DNA from: Patiria miniata
Lineage: Eukaryota > Echinodermata > Asteroidea > Valvatida > Asterinidae
Assembly (NCBI RefSeq): GCF_015706575.1
Contig: NW_024037062.1
Location: 8,490,811-8,554,810 of the forward strand
Reading direction: 5' to 3'
DNA length: 64,000 nt
Under the pieces are notes generated by a model. It was not told where the DNA came from and did not search any database. It worked only from the letters and a program-made list of their open reading frames with translations. A program made the position numbers and the translations under genes. Each line of letters begins with the position of its first letter. Positions within the stretch are counted from its first letter, which is position 1. Shown here one piece after another: positions 20,216 to 29,727 of the stretch.

Positions 20216-20990
20216 AATGTTTCAAATGCCCCTTTAATGTGACGTAACATGAAGTGTGATGACGTCACAATGAAGTCACTTGAACGTTCATCTATAACAC
20301 ATCCCGGTATAGGTACATATCAAGTTACAACCAAATCGAACCAAGAGTTCTTTAGATTTAGTCCTTAGAAAAGTGCCCCTTTAATGTGACGTCACATGAT
20401 TTGTGATGACGTCATCACGACGTCACTTCAACTTTCATCTATAACACGTCCCTGTATATGTGCCAACAAATTGTCAACCCAATCTCACTTGTACTTCAGA
20501 AGATATAAGTTTTTGAAGAATGCATCTTAGATGTGACGTAACGTGACCCCCTGATGTCGTCATGATGACAAAAATTCTCGGGGCCCATCTACGGGTGGTG
20601 GTCGATGTGTGTACGAAGTTTGAAGTCGATCACATTTACAAAAGTCCCAGAGTGTACCGGTGGAAGAAAACGTGTACAAATCGTATGGAGAAAAAAATGC
20701 ACCTTTAGTTTGACGTAATTTGACACATGATGACCTTTGACGACGAAAATCTTCTAACACCAAAAGTGGGTGGCGGTCTATATGAATGCCAAGTCTGAGA
20801 TTAATTGGATTTTGAAAGTGTCAAAGTGTACTAGTTGAAGAAAAACGTCTGAAAAAGGAGAAGAAAAACATCTTAACGAAAACAAGAGCTGTTTCGGAAC
20901 GTTTTCCGAAGCAGCTGATGATTCTAGCAAAAAGTTCCACGGTAAGGCAGTACGGGGGAGAAACGTGCATGCGTAATACACCACCGTTAT
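20216..20990 (+). repeat. Tandem repeat family rich in TGACGTCA sites, GLF1 intron copy
   Basis: Four diverged units start near 20229, 20376, 20523 and 20700 (spacings 147, 147 and 177 bp). Each opens with a CCCCTTTAATGTGACGT-like phrase. Perfect TGACGTCA palindromes (CRE consensus) occur at 20260-20267, 20387-20394 and 20407-20414, with near-matches elsewhere. Related blocks lie at 35361-36166 and 48726-49315, so the family is in the first intron of all three GLF copies. A regulatory role is only a possibility. Confidence 0.7.
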
Positions 20991-21433
20991 TAAAAAGACA
21001 GCTGACCCTTTGTTATTTGTATAATCATGACCCACATATATACGTTCTGAACTCTACCACGTTTGTGGCCTTTGGACTCTTCACTAAAATAATCTTAAAC
21101 CATAAAGCCATGGTTGAAACGTAATGTTTACTTTCTGGTATGAATAGGAACTGTTGTATATGCTATATATGTGAGTTTGTATTACAGTCACTATGTGGAC
21201 ATATGATTTTGTTTCCAACCATCTGAAAGCCCATGGGGTGTTTAAAACTAGTAGATCGTTAATCCACGTAAGGATTTTTCCCAAATAAGGGATAAATGCA
21301 AATGATGTATCAGACGAAAAAAAGGGGCTGGTTAACAACCCCCCCTCCCTCCATTTACTAGACATGTTTCCCACCAAGTGCATCGCCGCCATTGGTGACT
21401 CTTTTACCGTATCAAACGCACATCTGCTTAGAG

Positions 21434-22388
21434 CAGTGGCGTAGCCAGGAATTTTTTCTAGTGGGGGGGCGCTGGGGGGGGGGGGCTGGAACATTTCATG
21501 GGGGGGGGCGTCATGTAGGGGCGTCAATCGCTTCTCAAAAGTGGGGGGACATACCTTGATCAGAACTGATGCGAGCGCGAAGCGCGAAGCCCTTAGCGCG
21601 TGGGGGTTCGGGGCCCGCTTAAGGGCCCCGAAAACAATTGGATTCTAGATGTTCTGTGGTGTGATCTGAAGCAATTTCTTACCACTTTCCTCCATGCTTT
21701 AACTAATATTTTCTTAGCAAAAGATAATTATTTGAACATTGTTTTCGAGGTTGGAGTCATTGAATCAGCTATCGGTACTCTGAGCTATAGGCGTGGGGAT
21801 CGGGGCCCGCTTAAGGGTCCCGACAAAAAGTGGATTCTCGATGCTCTGTGGTGTGATCTTAGGCAATATTTTACCACTTTAACTAATAATTATCTTAGCA
21901 CAAAAGATAATAATTTAAACATAATTTTCGAGGTTTTCTCAGCTGAAGGCATAAGACATTTTTTTGAACATTGTTTTCGAGGTTGGAGTCATTGAAGCAG
22001 CTACCAGAATTCTGAGCTATAGGCGTGGGGTTCGGGGCCCGCTAAAGGGCCCCGAAAAATGTTGAATTCTAAATGCTCTGTGGTGCTATCTGAGGCAATT
22101 TCTGACCACTTTAACCAATATTGTCTGAGAAAAAGATACATTGTAGTACATAATAGGGCCCTGTTAATGAGACACGAGTTCAAAAATCTGGGGGGGGGGG
22201 GACATTTGATATTGTGTCCCCCACCCTTCAAAAAGTGGGGGGGGGGGGGGAACCAGTCCCCCTGTCCCCCCAGGATTTACGCCCATGGCGTCATGTAGAT
22301 CTATGATAATTTTTTTAGAAACTCAAAATCTCAGTGGGGGGGGGGGCAAGTGGGGGGCTGTCGCCCCCCCCCCCCCCCCCCCCCCCCC

Positions 22389-22421
<33 letters not shown>

Positions 22422-22868
22422 TGGCTACGCCACTGATTTCAAGGAATTTTAATTGGTCTATTATTATTATTTAACTTATATGAATGGAGGAAAAAGTTTG
22501 TGCGTGGCCGATTCGCATGATATCGCTGACTGAAACTGTGTGACCCACGGAGCATATGTCTATAATACGTGTTCCTTGGTGTGAGCAAGCAGTGCAGTGG
22601 GTGTTAATACGCATTTTAGTTTCTATTTATGCGCTATGTCACGCCGGTTGTCAGCTTACTGGTCCGCGGTCGCCGGTCGAAGGGTCGTTTCTCAGTGGTC
22701 ATCATGTGGATCATTCGCGACTATTTAGATTTAGATCAATGATAATTTTTTTAGAAACTCAAAATCTCAGTGGGGAGGGGGGGGGGTGACTGGGGCGACA
22801 AGGTTTCATTGGGGGGGGGCGGTCGCCTCCCCCCCAACCCCCCCCCCCCCCCGGTGGCTACGCCACTG
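21434..22868. mobile_element. hAT-like MITE in GLF1 intron 1
   Basis: The ends CAGTGGCGTAGCCA and TGGCTACGCCACTG are perfect inverted repeats. Flanking 8-bp duplications are GCTTAGAG (21426-21433) and GCTTTGAG (22869-22876), one mismatch apart. Unit B has the empty site CTGCTTTGAGAACTC near 40950. Inside are three subrepeats of about 220 bp, each with a GTTCGGGGCCCGCTTAAGGG-type phrase near 21607, 21799 and 22033. The 3' end is duplicated (22293-22435 and 22733-22868). Long G and C runs flank the ends. No transposase is present. Confidence 0.85.
22363..22420. repeat. Poly-C low-complexity tract
   Basis: Nearly uninterrupted C for about 57 bases inside the hAT-like MITE. Length in the assembly is probably unreliable here. 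Confidence 0.8.
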
Positions 22869-23093
22869 GCTTTGAGAACTCGAAACAGAAACCGACTTTT
22901 CATTTCACCAATGTATTTACACGTTGTGTTTGAACAAAATTGACTTCTGACCATCTCAATTAAAAGAAAAAGTCACAAGTCTCGACAGGTGTTACTGTTT
23001 CACCCAATAACATACTGATATATGTAGTCAAAACAGAAACGCAAAATCGAAACGCAGAGGGTCAAAAATATAGCAATATTTGAAAGGAATTAC

Positions 23094-23190
23094 CTGAACC
23101 AAAACCGAACTCCAGCTTCCAGGCGATCCCAGTCGTCACAGCGATTACGACTGTCGCCAACAAGACGAAGAGACGATACCGATTCATCAT
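23094..23190 (-). CDS. glf: GLF1 exon 1: N-terminal membrane anchor
   Basis: ATGATG at 23190 starts 32 codons plus one base. The peptide is MMNRYR, then a hydrophobic run LFVLLATVVIAVTTGIAW (about residues 7-24), then KLEFGFGS. The exon ends in TTCAG followed by GTAATT. The one left-over G joins GG of exon 2 to make glycine, and the summed exons give an exact codon multiple, which supports the splice. A basic head followed by one hydrophobic helix predicts a type II signal anchor (ER/Golgi). Same exon at 41174-41270 and 48369-48468. It is too short to be found as an ordinary open frame. Confidence 0.85.
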
Positions 23191-23317
23191 GAGGGAGATA
23201 AACGTGGAACAAAACGACTAGCTCGACGCTCGAAGAACGGCATGCATGTATTCCAACTGTCTTTGTTGAGCAGTTTAGAATTTACGGTGTTGTGACGATA
23301 CATGCCACGTACACTGT

Positions 23318-23326
23318 CTTTATATC
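23318..23326 (-). promoter_or_regulatory. Candidate TATA element of GLF1
   Basis: GATATAAAG on the minus strand, about 130 bp upstream of the exon 1 ATG. It is identical at 41398-41406 for GLF2, and GLF3 has GATATAAC in the matching place near 48224. The whole 130-bp leader is conserved across the three copies. Confidence 0.45.
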
Positions 23327-23560
23327 ATTGTGGAGAAACAGTTTAATAATTACTAATAGTTGATTTATAAATTTGGTCAACAGAGGGCGCCCGCCCGATC
23401 ACCGTTATTGCCACAAATCTGTATTATACTTAGCCTGGTTCCCTGACCTGGCATTTTCCCCCGAAATCCAGACGTCTAAATTGTAGGTCAGGCAGCCTCC
23501 GTGGCTAAAATAAAACATGACGACGTTGACGGCCCCTTTTCAAAGCTCGGCTTCGTTTCC
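23327..23560. other. Upstream flank of GLF1
   Basis: No gene. It includes ATTTATAAATTTGGTCAACAG and a small inverted motif pair CCTGACCT/AGGTCAGG (23442-23492) that looks like a decayed MITE. Collinear with 41407-41650. An inverted, diverged relative of the TTTATAAATTTGGTCAACAG phrase is at 27582-27615. Confidence 0.4.
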
Positions 23561-24067
23561 GATTTCGCTTTAGACAGTACGTCTTTGTACATTGCCAGAC
23601 AGTGTCGTTTCTGTTAGACAGTGATTCCGAGGTGAACATCCTCAAGTTGCCGATGGCGATCTACAGAGCGCTAAGTCTCCCAGACAAATCTCTGCGGCCG
23701 TCCCTGACGCATCTCAGTGGCTACTTCGGTGGTAAAGCTATACCACTAGGCCAGACCCAATTAATGTGCCGGGTGAAAGGCAAGACATTGCCATTGAAGT
23801 ACCTCATCCTGGAAAAAGGGGAACCAGTCCTGGTCCTCTGAAAGCAAGCCTGTGAATGATTGGGACTGTTGAAGCCAGTCTATTCACTAATCGGCCACGA
23901 CAGTCTCTTTGAAGGTCCAGTGACCATCAAGATTGCAGAGAATGCCACACCCTACTCAGTCATTGCCTCCCGTCGGATTCTCATTCCGCTCAACTCAAGA
24001 AAGAGCTGGAAAAGCTAGAAGTGCAGGGAATCATCCAGCGCATCAAGGTGTCAACCGACTGGTGCTC
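23561..24067 (+). pseudogene. Degenerate Ty3 protease to RT start
   Basis: Bases 23602-23841 read FLLDSDSEVNILKLP, a decayed form of the LLDTGSEVN protease motif, then YFGGKAIPLGQTQLMCRVKG. A stop follows. Then PYSVIASRRILIPL and LEKLEVQGIIQRIKV-type RT entry sequence runs up to DWCSPI, where an insertion interrupts it. Copy at 43540-44010. Confidence 0.75.
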
Positions 24068-24405
24068 ACCCATTTCATTAATTTCATTTCATTTCATTTC
24101 ATTTATTATTTCCCAGGTTAGAACACACATAGACACAGAATACAATACAAACATTTAAGGTAACATGCCAGTGTACCAAAAACAAAAACAAACAAAACAA
24201 TATTGTTAACGCACCTGAAGGATTGCCAAAAGCGAACTTAATTACTATCTGGTGGCTCTCCCTAAAATTGCTATCAAGTGCAAAGAAAACAAAAACATGC
24301 ATGTACATTATAAAATACCCAATCCCATTATAAAAGAACCGAACCAACAAACGTGTGCATTCAATATACCATTGTAATATCACTAATATCCCATTGTCAC
24401 ATCAC
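24068..24405 (-). mobile_element. Probable LINE/SINE 3' end inserted in Ty3 RT
   Basis: This non-pol sequence interrupts the RT reading between WCSPI and ADIRLCVDLRQLN. Its left end is a (TTTCA)n tract (24075-24110), which on the minus strand is a (TGAAA)n tail following CCTGGGAAATAATAAA. This suggests a non-LTR retrotransposon tail. Target duplication is not clear. The left part is also present at 44015-44120. Confidence 0.5.
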
Positions 24406-24900
24406 CAAACGGCAGACATTCGACTGTGCGTCGACCTACGTCAGCTCAACAAAGCCGTCGCCAGAGAACGTTTCATCATACCCACGGGTGAGGAAGTTTT
24501 AGGTACACAGATCTTCTCACTGTTAGATACCAAGCATGGCTTCTGGGAGGTGCCACTCAGCGAAGAGAGTCAAGCGCTGGCCACCTTCATCACTCCGTAC
24601 GTGCGTTTCTGTTTCCGGAGACGTACCAACGCATTATGCAGGCATAACCGGCGTTATCGTCTACATGGACGATGTGTTGATCACGGGGCACACTAAAGAG
24701 GAGCACGACGAATGGCTACAGCAGACTGCAGACTGCCGGACTTAAGCTCAACAACAAAAAGTGCAAGATCGCACAGATCGACTTCCTTAGAATGAAACTC
24801 AACAAAGATGGCATTCACCCTGAAAAGAGGAAGTGAAGCGCCTCATGGGAATGGTTAATTGGCTCGCACGATTCATTCAAAGTGCATCGGCAGTGGCAGC
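24406..24900 (+). pseudogene. Degenerate Ty3 reverse transcriptase core
   Basis: The frame resumes with IRLCVDLRQLNKAVARE, then IFSLLDTKHGFWEVPL. A frameshift follows, then VIVYMDDVLITGHTKEEH carries the catalytic YMDD box, and later KRLMGMVNWLARFI. Not translatable as one protein. Confidence 0.8.
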
Positions 24901-26415
24901 CCAGGCGCGGATCCATGGGGAGGGAGCTGGGTTCGGGGGTCAAAAACCCCCCTTCTCTGTCAAAAAAAACCGAGTCGAGACCGAGCACAAGCCACTGGTC
25001 CCACTGATAAACAACAATCATCTCTGCAATGTCCCTCTCAGGTGCCATCGTCTTCTCATGCGGTTGATGAAATACAACTGCTCAGCAGTCTTAACACCTG
25101 GGAAATACCTCGTTGTTGCCGACACCTTGTCACGAGCCGCCTTGAAATCCACAGCAGACATCACCGACAACCTTGAAGAAGAGGTGGAGGCTCACGTCAA
25201 CATGGTCACCCAGCACGGGCCTGTATTATGCAGTAAACTGACAAAGTAAGCACGAGAAACAACCCTTGATGACAACCTCACAATTGTGACAGCGTATGTC
25301 AGCAATGGATGGCCCATTTACGCCCAAGACATTGAATCTGCCAGAGTTCGAGGCTACTTGGAGGAGCAGGACCAAAATCAGCTTGATTGATGGAGTCCTC
25401 ACCCATGGCAATAGCATCATCATTCGAGAGAAGATTAGGCCAGAGATACTCAAGAAGGCCACTGAGGCATCAGTAAGAGCAGGCTACGAAATTGCCAAGC
25501 AGTATTGTGGCCAGGTAAGAAGTGCCAGCACTGCCAGACAAAACAGCAAACACAACGAGCAGAACCACCCATCTCCAACTCCCCCCCCCCCCCCCACCAG
25601 AGAAGCTGTGGCGACGCATAGCCTGTGACTTGGCAGATGTGAAGGGAAAGCAGTTCATCATCTTAGTGGATTACTACTCCAAATGGATTGAAGTCCTCTA
25701 CCTGCACAAGACAACATCCTTATCTGCTTTGGTCCGCTTTGGTACCCGGAGGTGGTTATGGCGGATAACGGTCCGCAGTTCCAAAGTGACTTCAAACTGT
25801 TTTCTAACATATCACAATCAAGCCCCTACTATCCACAAGCGAATGGCCAGGCAGAAAATTAGGCCGTTCGCATTGCCAAGATGATCCTACAACAATCGGA
25901 TCCAGTTCAAGCTCAGATGACCTACCGTTCCACTCCGATTCCAGCTCTGGGTGTTACTCCAGCTGGACTTATGATGGGGAGAGAGATGCGAACTACACTG
26001 CCAATACTGCCACTCAATCTTCGTCCAAAGATTGCCAGCCGTAAGCAGTTGAAGAAGGTAGACGAATCAAGCAAATCCAAGAGCGCAATCTACTTCAATC
26101 GAATGCACGGTGAGAAACAACTGAGCTGAAACCAGGCGATGACATCAGGGTCCGCACTAAATCTGGATGGAGTTCGAAGGGCAATGTTATCCAAAAGGCT
26201 GGTCCACCTCATTCCTATGTCGTCAACATCAAATGTGCAGACTACCGCAGAAATCGGCGTCAGCTCATGCTTGTTCCTAAGCCTTATCCAGAACCCGTCT
26301 ATGAAAGTCCAGATCCCAAACACCATGACCCACAACCACCACAAACCACACTAACCGGTAGAGCTCAGCGCACAGTACATCCACCAGCTATGTACAACAC
26401 TCCAGCTATGTCATG
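24901..26415 (+). pseudogene. Degenerate Ty3 RNase H and integrase, copy 2
   Basis: Bases 24901-24965 hold a small foreign stretch. Then VETEHKPLVPLINNN (RNase H), LTPGKYLVVADTLSR, ISLIDGVLTHGNSIII and the integrase core follow, as in copy 1. The D-D-E region is damaged: frame changes fall near 25725-25750, and CDLADVKG and the YYPQANGQAEN end remain legible. Together with 23561-24900 this is the most complete version of the old element. Confidence 0.8.
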
Positions 26416-26690
26416 AACTGGAGAACTTTGAACTCTCATTTGTTCACATTCCTCACCCGTCACTTTCAAAAGTACTTAATTGCATCTCAAACATTTTCAT
26501 ATTGAATTAGATAATTTTGGAACAACTAAGTTCATTCATGGACTTAAAGAACCTGCATTCATGACATTAGAGAACCTGCATTAAAGAACCTGAATTCATG
26601 ACATTAGACTCTAAATTTCATCTGAAAAACTGCAATCATAAATCTTGGATTGGAGAATATTAAAATGTCGCTTAATAAGCATTGCTTCAT
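26416..26690. repeat. Noncoding flank of Ty3 copy 2
   Basis: Same block as 1398-1690, with the GAACCTGCATTCATGACATT repeats. No gene seen. Confidence 0.4.
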
Positions 26691-27185
26691 CACAATTTGA
26701 AACGTCCCTGGCACATTGGCCAACCCGAACGGCATTCATGTGAATTAAAAGGGTACACGAAATGTGTTTTCTCTACAGAAACAGGATCCACGGCAGCCTG
26801 ATGGTAGCCGCGCGCTTAATCGATAGCCGTTAAATACTTAGCACCCTGTATAAATATCCTCTAGTGACTCCTCTATGCGTGGTAGAGGAAATGCATCGCG
26901 AACAGTCTTCGCATTTAACTTCCTGACATCGATGCACAGTCGCAGTGCATCGTCGCGTTTCCTCATTAACACGACTGCGCTCTCCTAAGGACGCTCACTT
27001 CGCCTTATGATCTCCTGATCCAACAAGTTTTGCAAGATGGTCTTCACCTCCTGAACACAGTGAGGTGAAATCCTCCTATACGGTTTATTGACTGGGGAGT
27101 CATCCACAGTGTTAACTATAAGGAGGGATCTGGTTGCAGCACCTAAAAACATCAACCTCCCCTTTTAGAGATCACCTGATCATGT
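26691..27185 (-). pseudogene. Degenerate Ty3 RT (minus strand), copy 2
   Basis: Minus-strand RT N-terminal half with several stops. LCIDVRKLNAK-like and AFPLPR-like segments are recognisable. Opposite in direction to the adjoining integrase. Confidence 0.6.
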
Positions 27186-27295
27186 TTCTGTATGAGACGC
27201 GCAACACGTTCTTTCTCCTCGCTGCTTAGACTGCAAGCTGCAAGTGCTATACGTGGAGGCAAGCAATATTTGTTTCCACCGGCTGAACAGATGAA

Positions 27296-27538
27296 TTATT
27301 CCCCTGGTGGTAGCCCATCTTTGAGTTTCTCATGGTCAGACTTAAATGAGTCCTCATCTAAGTCTTTCGGATTTTCAACCAGTACATAGTTGCCGGTCAC
27401 ATTCACACCGGTTTGCATTTGATTCAACTCGAAACAATCTGAGGTCGAAGCCTGAGTCACGTACCGTTGCAAGCTTCGCGTAGTTGGCATCAACAAGGGC
27501 TGCATGGGTACACGTTCTATTTTCATATTAGTGCACAT
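27296..27538 (-). pseudogene. Probable Ty3 protease-RT spacer remnant
   Basis: An 80-residue open frame, IERVPMQPLLMPTTRSLQR then VTGNYVLVENPKDLDEDSF, is kept with few changes at 47483-47719. It lies directly upstream of the minus-strand RT piece, the place where the protease-to-RT spacer of a Ty3 pol would be. Not an independent gene as far as I can tell. Confidence 0.35.
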
Positions 27539-27539
27539 A

Positions 27540-29727
27540 CATAGCTAGGCTTCGCTAGCTCTTCGCATTGACCGTGATCGGGGAGTCGCCCTCTGTTGAC
27601 CGAATTTATAAATCAACAATAAATGGGTGTAACCCTGCAAAAAAAATCCCCTAGACACTAGTGCTAAATGCGCATACTTCAAAATTCTTTTAAAAATACT
27701 CAGAACTCTCACAGGTATTCAAGCTGCACAGAAAAATGATGATCAATGTGTCTTCTTTCATTTTCTTTTCATTTTTTAGTGGATTGACCATTGACTTTTC
27801 GAGATATTCTCACCCAAAAAAGACGACCCCTATTTTCCCCAAAGCGGAAAAGTAGCCATCTTGAAAAACGATCCCTCCACAACATGGCAAAATGGCGCCA
27901 CTTTCGAGCCCAATAGCATCCAAAATTCTCAGAATTGGAAGCCCCAAGTCCGGGCCAGAGGTTCATTACCATATCTCTTCAATTCCCCAATTTGATGGCA
28001 CTCAAAACTCTCTAATGTAGAATATTTTGAGGGTATAACTTTCATTCATGAGCTCGGCGGACGGATTTTTGGCCTATTTACAGGCGTGCACCCTATAATA
28101 GCAGGTAACTTTCATATTTTAACACAAAAACACATTCAGGAGAAGCAGAATATCTCCAAAGTCAATATTTTGAAAAACAAATTGAAAGAAAAAAATTATC
28201 CGAGGTCAACATTTGGCCCGCAAATAGTGACTTTTTTGCGCCTGCTAGCCGTAGAGCGCCCCCAACGACAATTAATTGAGTTCCAGCTACTTTGAAGCTC
28301 AAAATGCCCCCCCCCTTTTCCACTCGAAATTGCTAATATCGGCTGATAGCCTACGACTCCCTTACGATTTGGGAGCATCCGTTACGGAAAAGCCCTTGTT
28401 GATACCTTTAAAATGCTTCCCCCCCCCCTCCCCATAGGCTCCGCCCACTGCAAAAACACCGCCGCCGCAAAGCGCAAGCGCGGCGGCCATCTTTAATTAT
28501 CAGTCTCTACAGGGGACAAAGCTGAAGCAATTTGTTTCTTTTAATATGTGCTTTGCATTCCAATCACTCTAAGACTTTATACAATGTGAGGCCGGGATAA
28601 TTGATTTCCCCTTTAAAAAAAAAAGCAATTAAAAAAGGTATTACTGGAATTAGTATATGTTAACAAAAGTTATGCATGTTTCACTAAAACAAAACACATT
28701 TTTTTTCAGCTATCAAGTGGTCTGTCTGAAGCACCGTCAATATATCAATATTACTTGATTATTCGATATTATTTGATATCGATATTGCTGATACCAATAT
28801 GATTTTTAATCATATCGGAATATCGAAAATTTGGAGTTTTTGATGATATCGAAAATATCGAAAATGCATCAGATTATCGTGAAATTAAATCTCCTGTTTG
28901 TGCTTTTACTTTGTGTTTAACGTTTGCTGTGTAATGAAATAAAACTGCAAATAAAAACATCAGGTAATGCCAAGCGACGACGCTATGTGCTCTGCGTTTG
29001 CTGAAATTCGCGGTCTCCCAAATGAAAAACCTCAAAAGATACTGCCCATTATGGACAAAATCTCAGTGTTGAGATTTTTTTTTAAGTTTGAGCAATATGC
29101 TGCAGAAAAAGCCGTTGGAAAATTGGAACAATTTTTGCTTGGAGAAGTTCCATTGCCTATTTATTTCACATTATCTTAAAATTTTACTTGTATAACTTTT
29201 ATCCTCGATATTGGAATTTCGATATATCGATTATTGAAAATTCTGATATCGACGGTTATGCTTTGAATCTATCCAGATGAATGAACACCAGAGATTACAC
29301 ACAGTCTTTATTCTGAAAGGGGAATGTTCGGTGAGTTTTTTTTGTTTTCCTTTGTAAGTTTCGTTCACATTATTTAAAGGTTTTCATCAATGCGTATCGG
29401 CAAATGATCATTGGTGGACAGCTGAATTTCGGGGTATTTCTATTGAAGCAGAAAGAACCGGTGAATAGAGCAAACAAATTACGGAGTGAACACATTTTCT
29501 TCTAAACTTTTGCGAACTCGATTACTTTCTGTTTGACTCACACTGCATTTAAGATTTAAAGTACGTTTTCTATGCGTTGAATATACTACGGTATCGGCTT
29601 GTTATTCAGAATGATATCCAATTTGATTAGCGATTTCCATTTCAAAAATAAGACCAATATATTTCTCTGTGACTTTGATGAATTAAATTAAGGCTCACGA
29701 TAGCCATGCTGCGAGAAGGGAGGCCTT
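27540..29727. other. Duplicated noncoding block, unit B copy
   Basis: Bases 27540-27925 are missing from unit A but present in unit C (47720-48110). Bases 27960-29727 parallel 3598-5449, with the empty site for the unit A LINE near 27960. It contains C runs near 28306 and 28419, AT-rich TATCGATATT words, and a candidate minus-strand AATAAA at 29307-29312 for GLF2. No gene beyond one small open frame. Confidence 0.5.
28967..29179 (+). other. Small unidentified open frame, unit B copy
   Basis: Seventy codons: MPSDDAMCSAFAEIRGLPNE, then KILPIMDKISVLRFFFKFEQ and YAAEKAVGKLEQFLLG. This looks more intact than the unit A version. Lack of an upstream promoter or splice context makes a real gene doubtful. 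Confidence 0.2.
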
